From contig JANYDB010000085.1 of the NCBI GenBank assembly GCA_025359985.1, positions 1-64,000 of the forward strand: a stretch of 64,000 bases of DNA. The letters run 5' to 3'. A program made the translations under genes and the position numbers. Source of the DNA: Burkholderiales bacterium (lineage in GTDB: Bacteria; Pseudomonadota; Gammaproteobacteria; Burkholderiales; Usitatibacteraceae). This document shows, piece by piece, positions 44,025 through 53,520 of this stretch; position 1 is the stretch's first letter, and every line of letters begins with the position of its first letter. The notes under the pieces are model-generated. The model saw nothing but the letters and a program-made list of their open reading frames with translations. It did no database searches and was not told where the DNA came from.

Positions 44025-45044
44025 TTATGCGGCTATCTTTATATCGATACGTCCTTCTTCAACAGCGTGGCAGGCCACTTGGCCACTTTCGGGATGTTCG
44101 ATCATGTTGGGCCGTTCGCGTCTGCAGCGCTCGTTCGCATGCGGGCAGCGCGGGTGAAACGCACAGCCGGTTGGCGGGTTGAGCGGATTGGGCACTTCGC
44201 CGGCGACTGGCGTGCGTTGTTTACCGGTCATTTTTAAATCGGGAATGGCCGATTGCAGCATCTGGGTATACGGATGCAGCGGACGCGTAAAAATACGCCG
44301 AGTATCGGCGATTTCCACCAGGCGGCCCAGATACATCACGCCCACACGGGTTGCTATATGTGAGACCACGGCCAGATTATGCGAGATGAATAAATAGGTC
44401 AGCCCGAATTCGCGCTGTAAATCTTTCATCAAATTTAAAATCTGCGCCTGCACTGAAACATCCAGTGCCGAGGTAGGTTCATCACACACCAGAAATTCCG
44501 GGTTGCTCGAGAGGGCGCGGGCAATTGAGATGCGCTGACGCTGTCCGCCGGAAAATTCATGCGGAAATTTATCTGCATCGAGCGGCGACAAGCCTACCTG
44601 CGTTAGTAATTGGCCCACGCGTGCTTTAAGCTCAGCACGCGTCGTGGCAAGCCCGTGCGAGACGATCGGTTCTGCAATAATTTTGCCAACGCGCCAGCGT
44701 GGATTTAAGCTCGCATACGGGTCCTGAAAAATCATTTGAAAGCGTTTACGCAGGCCACGCAGCTCGTCGCTGGCAACCTTGGCCATATCAACACCATCAA
44801 ACACGATTGAGCCGCGAGAGGGGGTATAAAGACCGCACACCAGACGCGCCACTGTCGATTTTCCGCAACCGGATTCGCCGACCAGCGCCAGTGTCTCACC
44901 ACGATTGATGGTGAAGCTCACGCCGTCAACGGCCTTGAGAATTTGTTTGTCTTGACCTTCCAGCACGCGGTTAAGCCATGGCCTTGAGACATCAAACTCT
45001 TTGGCCACATCGCATACTTCGAGCAGGGTTTTTGCGGAGCTCAT
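44025..45044 (-). CDS. Peptide ABC transporter ATPase (DppF/OppF type)
   Basis: A 339-residue ATPase subunit. Walker [10 protein letters not shown] (about 56), signature [13 protein letters not shown], Walker [15 protein letters not shown]. The C-terminal cysteine motif [15 protein letters not shown] is typical of the oligopeptide/dipeptide group and may bind a [4Fe-4S] cluster. Last gene of the importer operon; its ATG overlaps the preceding stop by four bases. Confidence 0.93.
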   Translation of the reverse strand: MSSAKTLLEVCDVAKEFDVSRPWLNRVLEGQDKQILKAVDGVSFTINRGETLALVGESGCGKSTVARLVCGLYTPSRGSIVFDGVDMAKVASDELRGLRKRFQMIFQDPYASLNPRWRVGKIIAEPIVSHGLATTRAELKARVGQLLTQVGLSPLDADKFPHEFSGGQRQRISIARALSSNPEFLVCDEPTSALDVSVQAQILNLMKDLQREFGLTYLFISHNLAVVSHIATRVGVMYLGRLVEIADTRRIFTRPLHPYTQMLQSAIPDLKMTGKQRTPVAGEVPNPLNPPTGCAFHPRCPHANERCRRERPNMIEHPESGQVACHAVEEGRIDIKIAA

Positions 45045-46072
45045 ACGGTCACCGTGTGCTGATTAATAGCAGTAGATTGCTGGCCCAGACGATCATGCAA
45101 CCAGCAGGCCGCCCTAGTTTTACCCGCGGGCAATAAGCTCGGGCGCTCGATCGTGCAGCGATGGTTTGCTACATCGTTAACGCGAGTGCAGCGTGGGTTA
45201 AATGCGCAGCCGGCGGGAATCGCGGTCAGACGTGGCATCGAACCGTCAATTTGCGAAAGACGTTCATGGTTATCGCCCACGCTCGGAATCGCGCCCATTA
45301 GACCGATTGTATAAGGATGTTGCGGATGATGAATCACCTCGGCGACCGGGCCAATTTCGGCAATACGGCCGGCGTACATTACCGCGACCCGATCAGCGGT
45401 TTCAGCAATCACGCCCATATCGTGGGTGATGAGCATGACCGCGGTACCGTGTTCGCGACCGAGCTTTTTAAGCAGCGTAATAATTTGCGCCTGGATTGAA
45501 ACATCAAGTGCCGTGGTCGGCTCATCCGCAATAATGAGTTTAGGATTCGCCGCCAAGGCTAACGAAATCACCACACGCTGTCGCATGCCGCCTGAGAACT
45601 GGTGCGGGTAATGATCGATCCGTTTAGCGGCCGCTGGAATGCCCACTTCTTCCAGCAACTCAATGGCTCTGGTGCGGGCCTGGGTGTGCGTCAGCGCGAG
45701 ATGGGTCTCGATGGTTTCGGTGAGTTGCCGCCCGATGGTGTAAAGCGGATTTAACGAAGTGAGCGGATCCTGAAAAATTGCGCCGATTTCGCGGCCACGA
45801 ATTTTACGAATGTCTTCAAACCCCAAATTATCGATGCGCTTGCCGTTGAAAATAATTTCGCCGCCTGCGATTCGCCCTGGCGGTTCCAGTAAACCAATGA
45901 CGGCCGCACCGGTGAGCGATTTGCCCGCGCCGGATTCGCCAACCACGCCGAGTACTTCACCCGCGGCGATCTCAAAACTAATATCGTCCACCGCTACCAG
46001 AATGCCGCGACGAGTGGGGAATTCGATGCGCAGATTTTTAACTTGCAGTAACGGTACTGAAGGTGTGGTCAT
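45041..46072 (-). CDS. Peptide ABC transporter ATPase (DppD/OppD type)
   Basis: A 343-residue ATPase subunit. Walker [12 protein letters not shown] (about 41), signature [15 protein letters not shown], Walker [15 protein letters not shown], and C-terminal [19 protein letters not shown], the cysteine motif of this group. Pairs with the DppF-type protein. Twelve bases separate it from the permease gene ahead. Confidence 0.93.
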   Translation of the reverse strand: MTTPSVPLLQVKNLRIEFPTRRGILVAVDDISFEIAAGEVLGVVGESGAGKSLTGAAVIGLLEPPGRIAGGEIIFNGKRIDNLGFEDIRKIRGREIGAIFQDPLTSLNPLYTIGRQLTETIETHLALTHTQARTRAIELLEEVGIPAAAKRIDHYPHQFSGGMRQRVVISLALAANPKLIIADEPTTALDVSIQAQIITLLKKLGREHGTAVMLITHDMGVIAETADRVAVMYAGRIAEIGPVAEVIHHPQHPYTIGLMGAIPSVGDNHERLSQIDGSMPRLTAIPAGCAFNPRCTRVNDVANHRCTIERPSLLPAGKTRAACWLHDRLGQQSTAINQHTVTV

Positions 46073-46084
46073 GGTGATATCTGC

Positions 46085-46999
46085 TTAACGAAGTTTAGGA
46101 TTGAGCGCATCACGCAGCCAATCCCCAATGATATTAATAGACAGCACCAAAATGACCAGCGCCAATCCGGGGAAAACGGTAATCCACCATTCGCCCGAAA
46201 ACAGGAAATCATTACCGACGCGAATCAGGGTGCCCAGTGATGGCTGGGTCGGTGGGACGCCCACACCAAGGAACGACAGGGTCGCTTCAGTAATAATCGC
46301 CGTACCCACATGCAGCGTCGCCAGCACCATCACCGGACCCATCACATTAGGCAATACGTGCGAGAACATGATCGCCAGCGAACGCCGACCAATCACGCGG
46401 GCGGCTTGTACATATTCCTTGTTGCGTTCCACGAGCGTAGAGCCGCGCACGGTGCGCGCGTATTGCACCCAGCCGGATGCGGCGATGGCGAAGATCAGCA
46501 CATAGACTGCCACTTGGTCATGATTTTCCTTGGCAATGACCGCACGCGCCACCCCATCAATAAGCAGGGCAATTAAAATCGCTGGAAACGATAATTGGAT
46601 ATCGGCTACCCGCATGATAAAAGCATCCAGCGCGCCGCCCACATAACCGCTGATCAGTCCCAGCGTAATACCGATCACCATCGACAAAAATACCGCGCAG
46701 ATGCCGACCACCAACGAGACCCGCGAACCATGCATGATGGTTGAAAGCACATCGCGACCTTGATCATCCGTGCCCAGCAGAAATTCTGATTTGCCAGCTG
46801 CTATCCAGGCGGGCGGCGAAAAGGCGTCCAGCAGATTAAGCGTTTTGAGATCAAACGGATTGTGTGGCGCAATCCACGGTGCAAGGCTCGCGGCGAACAG
46901 ACAAATGAGCGCCGCTATTGTGGCCGCAATCACTAGTGGATTGCGCTTGAAGCTATGCCAGATATCGCTATCAAAAAAACGTCGCATTAAATCGACCAT
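46085..46999 (-). CDS. Peptide ABC transporter permease (DppC type)
   Basis: A 304-residue permease. A cytoplasmic N-terminus and first helix (LVIAATIAALICLFAASLAP) are followed by LLGTDDQGRDVLSTIMHGSRVSL, the DppC/OppC hallmark, then five further helices with the EAA loop near EATLSFLGVGVPPTQPSLG. It starts one base after the stop of the DppB-type gene. Confidence 0.93.
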   Translation of the reverse strand: MVDLMRRFFDSDIWHSFKRNPLVIAATIAALICLFAASLAPWIAPHNPFDLKTLNLLDAFSPPAWIAAGKSEFLLGTDDQGRDVLSTIMHGSRVSLVVGICAVFLSMVIGITLGLISGYVGGALDAFIMRVADIQLSFPAILIALLIDGVARAVIAKENHDQVAVYVLIFAIAASGWVQYARTVRGSTLVERNKEYVQAARVIGRRSLAIMFSHVLPNVMGPVMVLATLHVGTAIITEATLSFLGVGVPPTQPSLGTLIRVGNDFLFSGEWWITVFPGLALVILVLSINIIGDWLRDALNPKLR

Positions 47000-47000
47000 C

Positions 47001-47987
47001 TCAGTGCCCCCCTAAAGTGGCGCGGTCAACACGCAGGCGTGGATCAACCACGTAGTAAAGCATATCAACCATCAAATTAATGCTCACAAAAATAAAACCG
47101 ATTAAACACAGGTAAGCCGCCATGACCGGTATGTCGGCGAACTGAACGGCCTGAATAAACAGCAGGCCCATGCCGGGCCACTGAAATACGGTTTCGGTAA
47201 TAATCGCAAACGCGATCAAGCCGCCAAGCTGCAAGCCAGTAATGGTAATGACCGGCACCAAAGTATTTTTGAGCGCATGGCCAAAATGCACCGCATGGTT
47301 GGTCAGGCCGCGGGCGCGGGCAAATTTGATATAGTCGGTGCGCAGCACTTCCAGCATTTCCGCACGCACCAGACGCATGATCAACGTGACCGGATAAAAG
47401 CCCAGTGTAATTGCCGGCAGTACCAGCGCCTTCAACCCTGACTGCGTTAAAAAGCCGGTAGACCAATAGCCGATTTGGGTCACATCTCCGCGCCCGAATG
47501 AAGGCAGCCACCCCAGCCAAACCGCAAAGATCAAAATCAAAAAAATACCGATCAAAAAATTAGGCAGCGATACGCCAATCAGTGAGCCAGTGAGAAATAC
47601 TTTGGAGGTCCAGCTATCGCGCTTTAACGCCGTAAATATACCCATGGGAATACCAATCAACAGCCCCAGCAGCGCAGCCGTCATGGCCAGCTCCAGCGTG
47701 GCAGGCAGGCGTTCTATCAGCAGTTGCGATACCGGGCGACCCAGGCGCAACGAAATACCAAAATTACCCTGCAATCCATTTTTGACGAATATCGCAAACT
47801 GCACATAGGACGGCTCATCCAGGCCCAGCGATTTGCGCACCTCATCGCGATCAGCCTGAGTTGCTTCCGGCGGCAGCATTAAAGCGACCGGGTCACCCGT
47901 AAAATTAAATAGCGAGAATGCGATAAAGCCAACCGCCAGCATCACAAGAACACTTTGTAACAAACGACGAATAGCGAAGGCAAGCAT
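47001..47987 (-). CDS. Peptide ABC transporter permease (DppB type)
   Basis: A 328-residue permease with six helices. It begins LAFAIRRLLQSVLVMLAVGF, as in DppB/OppB, and has the large periplasmic segment with GDPVALMLPPEATQADRDEVRKSLG. The EAA loop is near YIKFARARGL. GsiC- or DdpB-like systems are alternatives; ligand specificity lies in the binding proteins. Confidence 0.93.
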   Translation of the reverse strand: MLAFAIRRLLQSVLVMLAVGFIAFSLFNFTGDPVALMLPPEATQADRDEVRKSLGLDEPSYVQFAIFVKNGLQGNFGISLRLGRPVSQLLIERLPATLELAMTAALLGLLIGIPMGIFTALKRDSWTSKVFLTGSLIGVSLPNFLIGIFLILIFAVWLGWLPSFGRGDVTQIGYWSTGFLTQSGLKALVLPAITLGFYPVTLIMRLVRAEMLEVLRTDYIKFARARGLTNHAVHFGHALKNTLVPVITITGLQLGGLIAFAIITETVFQWPGMGLLFIQAVQFADIPVMAAYLCLIGFIFVSINLMVDMLYYVVDPRLRVDRATLGGH

Positions 47988-48069
47988 AGGCGATAGTGGG
48001 ATGTAGGTGAGTGAAAGTTAATGAAAGTGAGGCGGCGTTGATTAAAGTTACGGTTGGGCCGGACGCGAT

Positions 48070-49686
48070 TTAATTCTTTTTGAATCGGAAAAAATACGCG
48101 ATGTTATTCGGCGCAAAATTAGCCTCAATATTTTTACGCATAGCCCACGGTATCACGGGTTGATGCAGCGGGAGTGTGGCGATGTCACGCTGGTTCAGCA
48201 GCAATGCTTCGCCGATCCAGCCATCGCGCTTTTTCATGTCGAACTCGGATTTTATTTTACCGATGAGCTCATCCATTTTGGGATTGGAATAGCGGCCATA
48301 ATTGGAATCGCCATTAGATGATTGCTCACCTGAATTGGTGTTCAGCAGTGCTTGCAGCGTATAAAATGAATCAAACGTCGTTGCACCCCAGCTCAGTAAA
48401 TAAAAACTGGTATCAAACTTCTGAAGCTTGGAAAAATAGTTGGCAAGCGGCACGATATTCGGCGTGGTGCGAATTCCGATTTGCGTCAGCATGGCCGCCA
48501 CCGCCTGGCAAATATCGGCAGGCGGCTGGTTGGCACCGCAGTCAAGCGTAATTGAAAAGCCCGTTGGATAGCCCGCTTCAGTCAATAGTGCCTTGGCTTT
48601 TTCACGATCAAACGGCAGGCGCTTGTCCGCTTCTTTGCTGTAACCCTGGGTGCCAGGCGGCACGATACTGCCGGTGGGTGTTGACAGGCCACGCATCACC
48701 ACTTGGCGGATCGCATTAACATCAATTGCATACCCCATCGCCTGGCGAACCCGTAAATCTCTAAGTGGATTTTTGCCTTTGACGCTGCTATATAACAACT
48801 CATCGCGGAATTGATCGAATGCAAAATATTGAATGCGTGCTTCATGACCTTCCGCAATCCGGATATTCGGATCCGCTTTCAAACGGGCCACATCCTGCTG
48901 CGGCGGATCGAGCACAAAATCAATTTCGCCTGACAACAATGCGGCCATGCGCGTTGCGTTTGATTTAATGGGCAGCATTTCAACTTGCGTAACATTGCCT
49001 TTTTCTTTACTGGCATTGTTCCACCAGTCGGCATTAGCAACCAGCACCGTTTTAACATCAGGCTGGCGCAGTTTTACGCTGAATGGCCCGGTGCCATTGG
49101 TGTTGCGTGAGGCAAAAGTATCCTCATTTGATTTGTAATTTTGCGGTGTCAGCGCGTTGTTTTTGCTCGCCCAGATTTTCGACATGATGCGGAACTGGTA
49201 AAGATGATTCAGCAGCACCGGGTTCGGTTCTTTCATCACGAAATCGACGGTCAAGTCATCAATTTTCCGGGCACTTGCCACGCCCTGAACGGAGGATTTT
49301 AATTGTGACAGCGGATGCAGCGTACGCTCAAGCGAAAACACCACATCATCAGCCGTGAAGGGTGAGCCATCATGAAATTTTACATTCGGACGCAGCTTGA
49401 AACGCCAGGTTTTGGCGTCGGGGTTGCTCCACCACAACGCCAGCCCGGGAATAATTTTGAAATCTTTATCACGTGCTACCAGCGATTCATAAACCTGCGA
49501 GATGACGCGATTGGTAGGCGTCAGATTGGCTGAATGCGGATCGAGTGTTTGCGGATCATCCTGACTGGCATAACGAAGTATTTTAGTGTTGGCGGGAGCG
49601 GCAGCGGTTGAAACAGTGGCAGCAGATGAGAGAAGCAGGGTGGCCAGTAAAACTGAAGCTGAAAGTAGTTTCCTAAAATTTATCAT
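48070..49686 (-). CDS. Peptide ABC transporter, family-5 substrate-binding protein (copy 1)
   Basis: A 538-residue periplasmic binding protein. With the ATG at 49686 (AGGTG six bases ahead) it starts with a signal peptide of about 28 residues ending near AAAPA. YASQDDPQTLDPHSAN, VKFHDGSPFTADDVVFSLER and NGTGPF are the SBP_bac_5 signatures. It is the binding protein nearest the permease genes. It is clearly related to the neighbour at 49788-51404 and to 62378-63982, so the family has expanded here. Confidence 0.92.
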   Translation of the reverse strand: MINFRKLLSASVLLATLLLSSAATVSTAAAPANTKILRYASQDDPQTLDPHSANLTPTNRVISQVYESLVARDKDFKIIPGLALWWSNPDAKTWRFKLRPNVKFHDGSPFTADDVVFSLERTLHPLSQLKSSVQGVASARKIDDLTVDFVMKEPNPVLLNHLYQFRIMSKIWASKNNALTPQNYKSNEDTFASRNTNGTGPFSVKLRQPDVKTVLVANADWWNNASKEKGNVTQVEMLPIKSNATRMAALLSGEIDFVLDPPQQDVARLKADPNIRIAEGHEARIQYFAFDQFRDELLYSSVKGKNPLRDLRVRQAMGYAIDVNAIRQVVMRGLSTPTGSIVPPGTQGYSKEADKRLPFDREKAKALLTEAGYPTGFSITLDCGANQPPADICQAVAAMLTQIGIRTTPNIVPLANYFSKLQKFDTSFYLLSWGATTFDSFYTLQALLNTNSGEQSSNGDSNYGRYSNPKMDELIGKIKSEFDMKKRDGWIGEALLLNQRDIATLPLHQPVIPWAMRKNIEANFAPNNIAYFFRFKKN

Positions 49687-49787
49687 CGCTGCACCTATAT
49701 CTGCGTTGTCCAAAAATCGAGGCAAAAAAAATAGCGGTAAGTATAAAGATTGCCATTACTGCCAGCGACATAGTAACAAGCCCGTCA

Positions 49788-51404
49788 TTACACGCCACCT
49801 ATAATCGCCCACTTGGCATGCATGCGATTATCAGCGCGGTGAACGACTGTAATGTTGCTGCGCATGGCCCATGGGATTACTTGATGATGCAACGGTATAT
49901 GGCCGACATCTGCCTGATCAATCAATAAAGCTTCCCGTGTGAGCTCTGCGCGCTTGCTAAAATCAGTTTCGGTTTTAAGTTTTTCGATGATCGCATCTAC
50001 TTTTGGATTGGAGTAGCCAGAAAAATTCCAGTTGCCATCGCTACCGTTGGTGTGGGTGCGCAGAATCGATTGCAGGGTATACAACGCATCAAAAGTAGGC
50101 ACTCCCCAGCCGAGTAGATACATACTGGTGTCACCTTTTTGCAGCTTCGGCAAATAAAGCGTCACCGGCATCGCGTTTAATTTTGCACGGATGTCGATCT
50201 TGGCAAGCATGCCGGCAATCGCGGTGCATATTTGAATATCATTTATATATCGATCATTTGGGCAATCAAAAGTGACGTCAAAGCCATTTGCAAGACCCGC
50301 CGCCACCATGAGTTTTTTTGCTTTCACCAAATCTGGCGCAGGACGCTGCTCAATATCTTTGGTGTAGCCACGAATTTGCGGCGCGATCAGAGACATGGTG
50401 GGCAGCGATAAGCCACGCATCACCGTTTTGTTGATCGCATTCACATCAATGGCCAGCAGCATGGCCTGTCTTACCCGCAGATCTTTAAAGGGGTTTTTTC
50501 CTTTAGTACCGTAGAGCAATTCATTGCGCCCCTGATCTACATTCAGAAAAATGGTGCGGTTTTCATTGCCTTCCAGAATTTTGATCGCCTTGTTTTCTTT
50601 TAATTTTGAAAGGTCTTGCACGGGCGGGTCCAGGACTAAATCGATCTCGCCTGAAATCAGTGCGGCGATTCGGGTAGCGTCTGATTTAATTGGGGTGTAC
50701 ACCACTTCGGTAATGGAAGGATCAAGTTTGCCCCACCAGCGCGGGTTAGCAACCAGCACTGTTTTGACATCAGGCTCGCGGGCTTTCAGGGCAAATGGCC
50801 CGGTACCATTCGCATGCCGGGCGGTATAGGTTTCTTCCTTATTTTTATAGTCCTGCGGGCGCTGGGCTTTAAATTTCAGAGCCCAGGCTTTATTCATTAA
50901 TCGCACCTCGGTCAATTGATCCAGCAGCGTGGGTGTGGGGCCATCGGTGATGATATCGACCGTGAGGGCATCGATTTTCCGCGCTCCTTTAATGCCCTGC
51001 ATGTAGGCTGAAAAATCCGAAGTTTTTTCCAGCGCGCGACCAATAGAAAAAACCACATCGTCCGCCGTGAATGCCGCGCCGTCGTGGAAAACGACGTTTT
51101 CGCGCAATTTGAAGCGCATCGTGGTCGGGTTAATCTGCGTCCAGGCTGTCGCCAGCGCCGCTTCAACCGCCATGGTCTTGCCGCGCGTTACCAGAGGCTC
51201 GTAAATATGGTCAGACATATCGTTGGTGAGGCCATTGTTTTGCGAATGCGGATCCATCGTAAATACATCGCCCTTGCTGGCCCAGCGCAGCGTTTTGGCC
51301 TCTGCCCCGAAAGCCATCACCGCCAATGAGAGTGCGCAGACTGAAGCCAGCATTTTGATCAGCCGCCGTTGCGAGCCGCTTTTGAAAGGTGATGCAAAAT
51401 TCAT
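49788..51404 (-). CDS. Peptide ABC transporter, family-5 substrate-binding protein (copy 2)
   Basis: A 538-residue periplasmic binding protein, first gene of the operon. The signal peptide ends near FGAEAK (about residue 36). Conserved: LRWASKGDVFTMDPHSQN, VVFHDGAAFTADDVVFSIGR, NGTGPFAL, and the C-terminal IPLHHQVIPWAMR. CGGAG lies seven bases before the ATG. The miniature inverted-repeat element at 51496-51657 is about 90 bases upstream and may carry or disturb its promoter. Confidence 0.92.
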   Translation of the reverse strand: MNFASPFKSGSQRRLIKMLASVCALSLAVMAFGAEAKTLRWASKGDVFTMDPHSQNNGLTNDMSDHIYEPLVTRGKTMAVEAALATAWTQINPTTMRFKLRENVVFHDGAAFTADDVVFSIGRALEKTSDFSAYMQGIKGARKIDALTVDIITDGPTPTLLDQLTEVRLMNKAWALKFKAQRPQDYKNKEETYTARHANGTGPFALKAREPDVKTVLVANPRWWGKLDPSITEVVYTPIKSDATRIAALISGEIDLVLDPPVQDLSKLKENKAIKILEGNENRTIFLNVDQGRNELLYGTKGKNPFKDLRVRQAMLLAIDVNAINKTVMRGLSLPTMSLIAPQIRGYTKDIEQRPAPDLVKAKKLMVAAGLANGFDVTFDCPNDRYINDIQICTAIAGMLAKIDIRAKLNAMPVTLYLPKLQKGDTSMYLLGWGVPTFDALYTLQSILRTHTNGSDGNWNFSGYSNPKVDAIIEKLKTETDFSKRAELTREALLIDQADVGHIPLHHQVIPWAMRSNITVVHRADNRMHAKWAIIGGV

Positions 51405-51887
51405 GGTAACTCCGGAGGGCGGGCAGTGTTTTTGCTGATACAGCTTAAGGCATTTATGAAGCGGATAAACCCGCAGCTAAATTGCTTGCCGCCAAGCAGC
51501 CTGTCGGACTTAAAGAGAATCGGCTGCAAAATGATCTGTACGGTGCATATTTCCCCGCTTTTCCGCGCCAAGGGAACAACCATTGGCTTGAAAAGCGGAA
51601 AAATCTGCCCTCGCCCAGCTCAATTTTCGCATCGATTTTTTAAGTCTGACAGGCTGCTAGCTTACGAGTTTGCCCAAGCAAGTGACCGAAGTCAACGTCG
51701 CTACACACGCTGCCTGATTGTGAAAACAAAGCCATGAATGGCCATCCCGGGCGAAACCTTCAGGAAGCGTCAACAACGAACAACAACCGGCAAGCACATC
51801 AGATTAGGCGTTTGTTATAGTGGTGCAACTCTGCGTTGCTGGCTTTCGCCGCAGCATTCAGGCCCAAATATTTAAAATGAGATATTC
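51405..51887. other. 483-base intergenic region between divergent transporters
   Basis: No convincing gene. It holds the 162-base inverted-repeat element described separately, the upstream region of the binding-protein gene, and about 230 bases before the DMT gene with a TTATAG-like -10 near 51815-51820. A 103-codon frame at 51426-51737 runs straight through the inverted-repeat element and is not called. Confidence 0.5.
51496..51657. mobile_element. MITE-like element with ~26-bp terminal inverted repeats
   Basis: The left end starts GCAGCCTGTCGGACTTAAAG (to about 51522); the right end (51633-51657), read on the minus strand, is GCAGCCTGTCAGACTTAAAA followed by AATCG. Apart from one base and a two-base gap the ends match. 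A second inverted pair, CCCCGCTTTTC and GAAAAGCGG, lies inside. At 162 bases and without coding capacity it fits a miniature inverted-repeat element. I see no target duplication longer than one base, and no second copy in the window. Confidence 0.65.
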
Positions 51888-52358
51888 ATGAACGTGTATT
51901 TATTGATATTTGCCTTTTTTATTGGCTGCATGATTCCATTGCAGGCCCTTATTAACCATACGCTGCGGGTCAGTGTCGGCAGTGGTGCGGTGTTTGCGGC
52001 GTTTATGAATTTTGTGGTGGGTACCCTAGTATTGGCGGTGGTGTGTGTTGCGTCCGGCGAAAAGTGGAGTAGCGTGCCTGGCGTACTTAAAGTTGCCACG
52101 GTAGCACCCTGGCAACTGGCCGGTGGGCTACTGGGCGCGCTGTTTGTATTTGGCACCACTTTGTTAGCGCCACGGATTGGTGTGGCGACCATGCTCAGCC
52201 TGATTATTGCGGGGCAAATTTTGGCGTCACTGGTGTTTGATCGCTTTGGCATATTGGGGCTTGTCGAGCGTGAATTGACAACTCCACGAATGCTCGGCGC
52301 GGTGCTAATTGTGGCGGGCGTGTTACTGGTCAATTTTGGGGAACGGCTGCGGAGCTGA
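51888..52358 (+). CDS. DMT-family transporter (DUF606/YdcZ type)
   Basis: A 156-residue membrane protein with five predicted helices. FFIGCMIPLQALINHTLR, GALFVFGTTLLAPRIGVATMLSLIIAGQILASLVFDRFG and the final GAVLIVAGVLLV match the DUF606 group of the drug/metabolite superfamily. Such half-size proteins work as dimers. Substrate unknown. Confidence 0.88.
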   Translation: MNVYLLIFAFFIGCMIPLQALINHTLRVSVGSGAVFAAFMNFVVGTLVLAVVCVASGEKWSSVPGVLKVATVAPWQLAGGLLGALFVFGTTLLAPRIGVATMLSLIIAGQILASLVFDRFGILGLVERELTTPRMLGAVLIVAGVLLVNFGERLRS

Positions 52359-52398
52359 GTCGTTTTGGGCTACGCTAAAGGTCATAAGCAAACAAACG

Positions 52399-52453
52399 GT
52401 ACGCAAATAGCGTGTAAACCAACGCATAAACACCGCGTAAACAACCCATAACC
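52399..52453 (+). repeat. Five 11-bp tandem units upstream of the BPH gene
   Basis: GTACGCAAATA, GCGTGTAAACC, AACGCATAAAC, ACCGCGTAAAC and AACCCATAACC lie head to tail. The shared core is about CGYRTAAAC, falling at 11-12 base steps and thus on one face of the helix. The array ends 40 bases before the start codon. It may be a multi-site regulator target; the units are imperfect. Confidence 0.55.
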
Positions 52454-52493
52454 ACCCTGCAAGCCGACTAAAAACATTTGAAAGGGCCTTCCG

Positions 52494-53081
52494 ATGACAA
52501 CGATCGTAGTGGTAAAAAAAGACGGCATGGTTGTCATCGCCGGCGACACCCTCACCACCTTCGGTTCAACGCGGCTGGGCAGCGTGCATGATGCGGCACC
52601 GGAAAAACTATTAAAGCGTGGCGACACTTATTTTGGTATTGCGGGCTCTGCCGCACATCAACTGGTGCTGGAAAGCTTGCTCAAGCGCCATCCGGAATTT
52701 ACGTTTCATGGCCGAGAGGAAATCTACGAGAGTTTTCGTAAAATTCATCCGCTGCTAAAAGACGAAGCCTTCCTCAACACCAAAGAAGAGGAAGACGATG
52801 CCTATGAATCATCACAGCTAACGGCTTTGGTGGTTAATGCCAGCGGCATTTTCGGGGTGTATTCCATGCGCGAGGTATTTGAGTTTGAGCGGTTCTGGTC
52901 GATCGGTTCCGGCCGTGATTTTGCCCTCGGTGCGATGTATGCGGTTTATGACTTGCATAAAGGCCGTAAAGCCGCCGAAGAAATTGCCCGCATGGGCGTA
53001 ATAGCCGGCGCAGAATACGACACCGGTACGGGTTTGCCGATGAATTTAGCGAGCGTGAAATTGAATGCCAAAGCACGTTGA
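52494..53081 (+). CDS. Betaproteobacterial proteasome homologue (BPH), Ntn hydrolase
   Basis: A 195-residue N-terminal-nucleophile peptidase. After removal of Met the chain begins with Thr1, and AGD places the second catalytic residue at Asp17, exactly as in proteasome beta subunits and HslV. PEKLLK supplies the probable active-site lysine. SIGSGRDFALGAMYA near residue 137 matches the GSG-x-D/ALGA region. It is shorter than Anbu (about 240) and lacks the HslV N-terminus and an HslU gene beside it. The class described as BPH forms a tetradecameric double ring; its partner and substrates are unknown. The hslR gene begins inside its last 17 bases. Confidence 0.85.
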   Translation: MTTIVVVKKDGMVVIAGDTLTTFGSTRLGSVHDAAPEKLLKRGDTYFGIAGSAAHQLVLESLLKRHPEFTFHGREEIYESFRKIHPLLKDEAFLNTKEEEDDAYESSQLTALVVNASGIFGVYSMREVFEFERFWSIGSGRDFALGAMYAVYDLHKGRKAAEEIARMGVIAGAEYDTGTGLPMNLASVKLNAKAR

Positions 53082-53520
53082 AAACCTGAGGGGCAATCCG
53101 GTTGCATTACCAATACGGCTGGACAGATGGCTTTGGGCAGCACGTTTTTTCAAAACCCGGCAGCTCGCTATTGATGCGATCAATGCGGGTCGGTTGGATA
53201 TTAATAACGAGCGCGCCAAACCTGCCAGGACGATCAAAATAGGCGATGTACTGCTGCTGAGAAAACCACCCTACGTATTCCATCTGCTGGTAAAAAGCCT
53301 GGTCGAAAAACGTGGCTCAGCGCTGATCGCGCGCGGATTATACGAAGAAACAACGCAAAGCATCGCCTCCCGTGAACAGCTGGTACGCGAGCAGCGTGAT
53401 CTCCCGCCGCCGTTGTTCAAAGGCCGACCGACCAAGCAGGATCGACGCGCCATACAAAAATTCGAGCGTTATGCAGGTGATGGTGAGAGTCACGCGCGAA
53501 CGGTGCGCGATGATGAATAG
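53065..53520 (+). CDS. hslR: Ribosome-associated heat-shock protein Hsp15 (S4 domain)
   Basis: A 151-residue RNA-binding protein. The S4 domain begins IRLDRWLWAARFFKTRQLAIDAI (residues 17-39) and continues with GRLDINNERAKPARTIKIGD. The basic C-terminus includes RPTKQDRRAIQKFER. In E. coli Hsp15 binds free 50S subunits that still carry peptidyl-tRNA and helps restore translation. The start codon lies within the BPH gene, and the yceI-like gene starts before its stop, so all three are probably translated in a coupled way. The first 16 residues are longer than in E. coli. Confidence 0.92.
   Translation: MPKHVENLRGNPVALPIRLDRWLWAARFFKTRQLAIDAINAGRLDINNERAKPARTIKIGDVLLLRKPPYVFHLLVKSLVEKRGSALIARGLYEETTQSIASREQLVREQRDLPPPLFKGRPTKQDRRAIQKFERYAGDGESHARTVRDDE

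Noticed and set aside
51426-51737. 103-codon frame upstream of the DMT gene
   Set aside because: It reads through both arms of the inverted-repeat element and shows no protein-like pattern.
52494-53081. HslV or Anbu as identity of the Ntn hydrolase
   Set aside because: No hslU neighbour and no HslV-type N-terminus; it is also shorter than Anbu.
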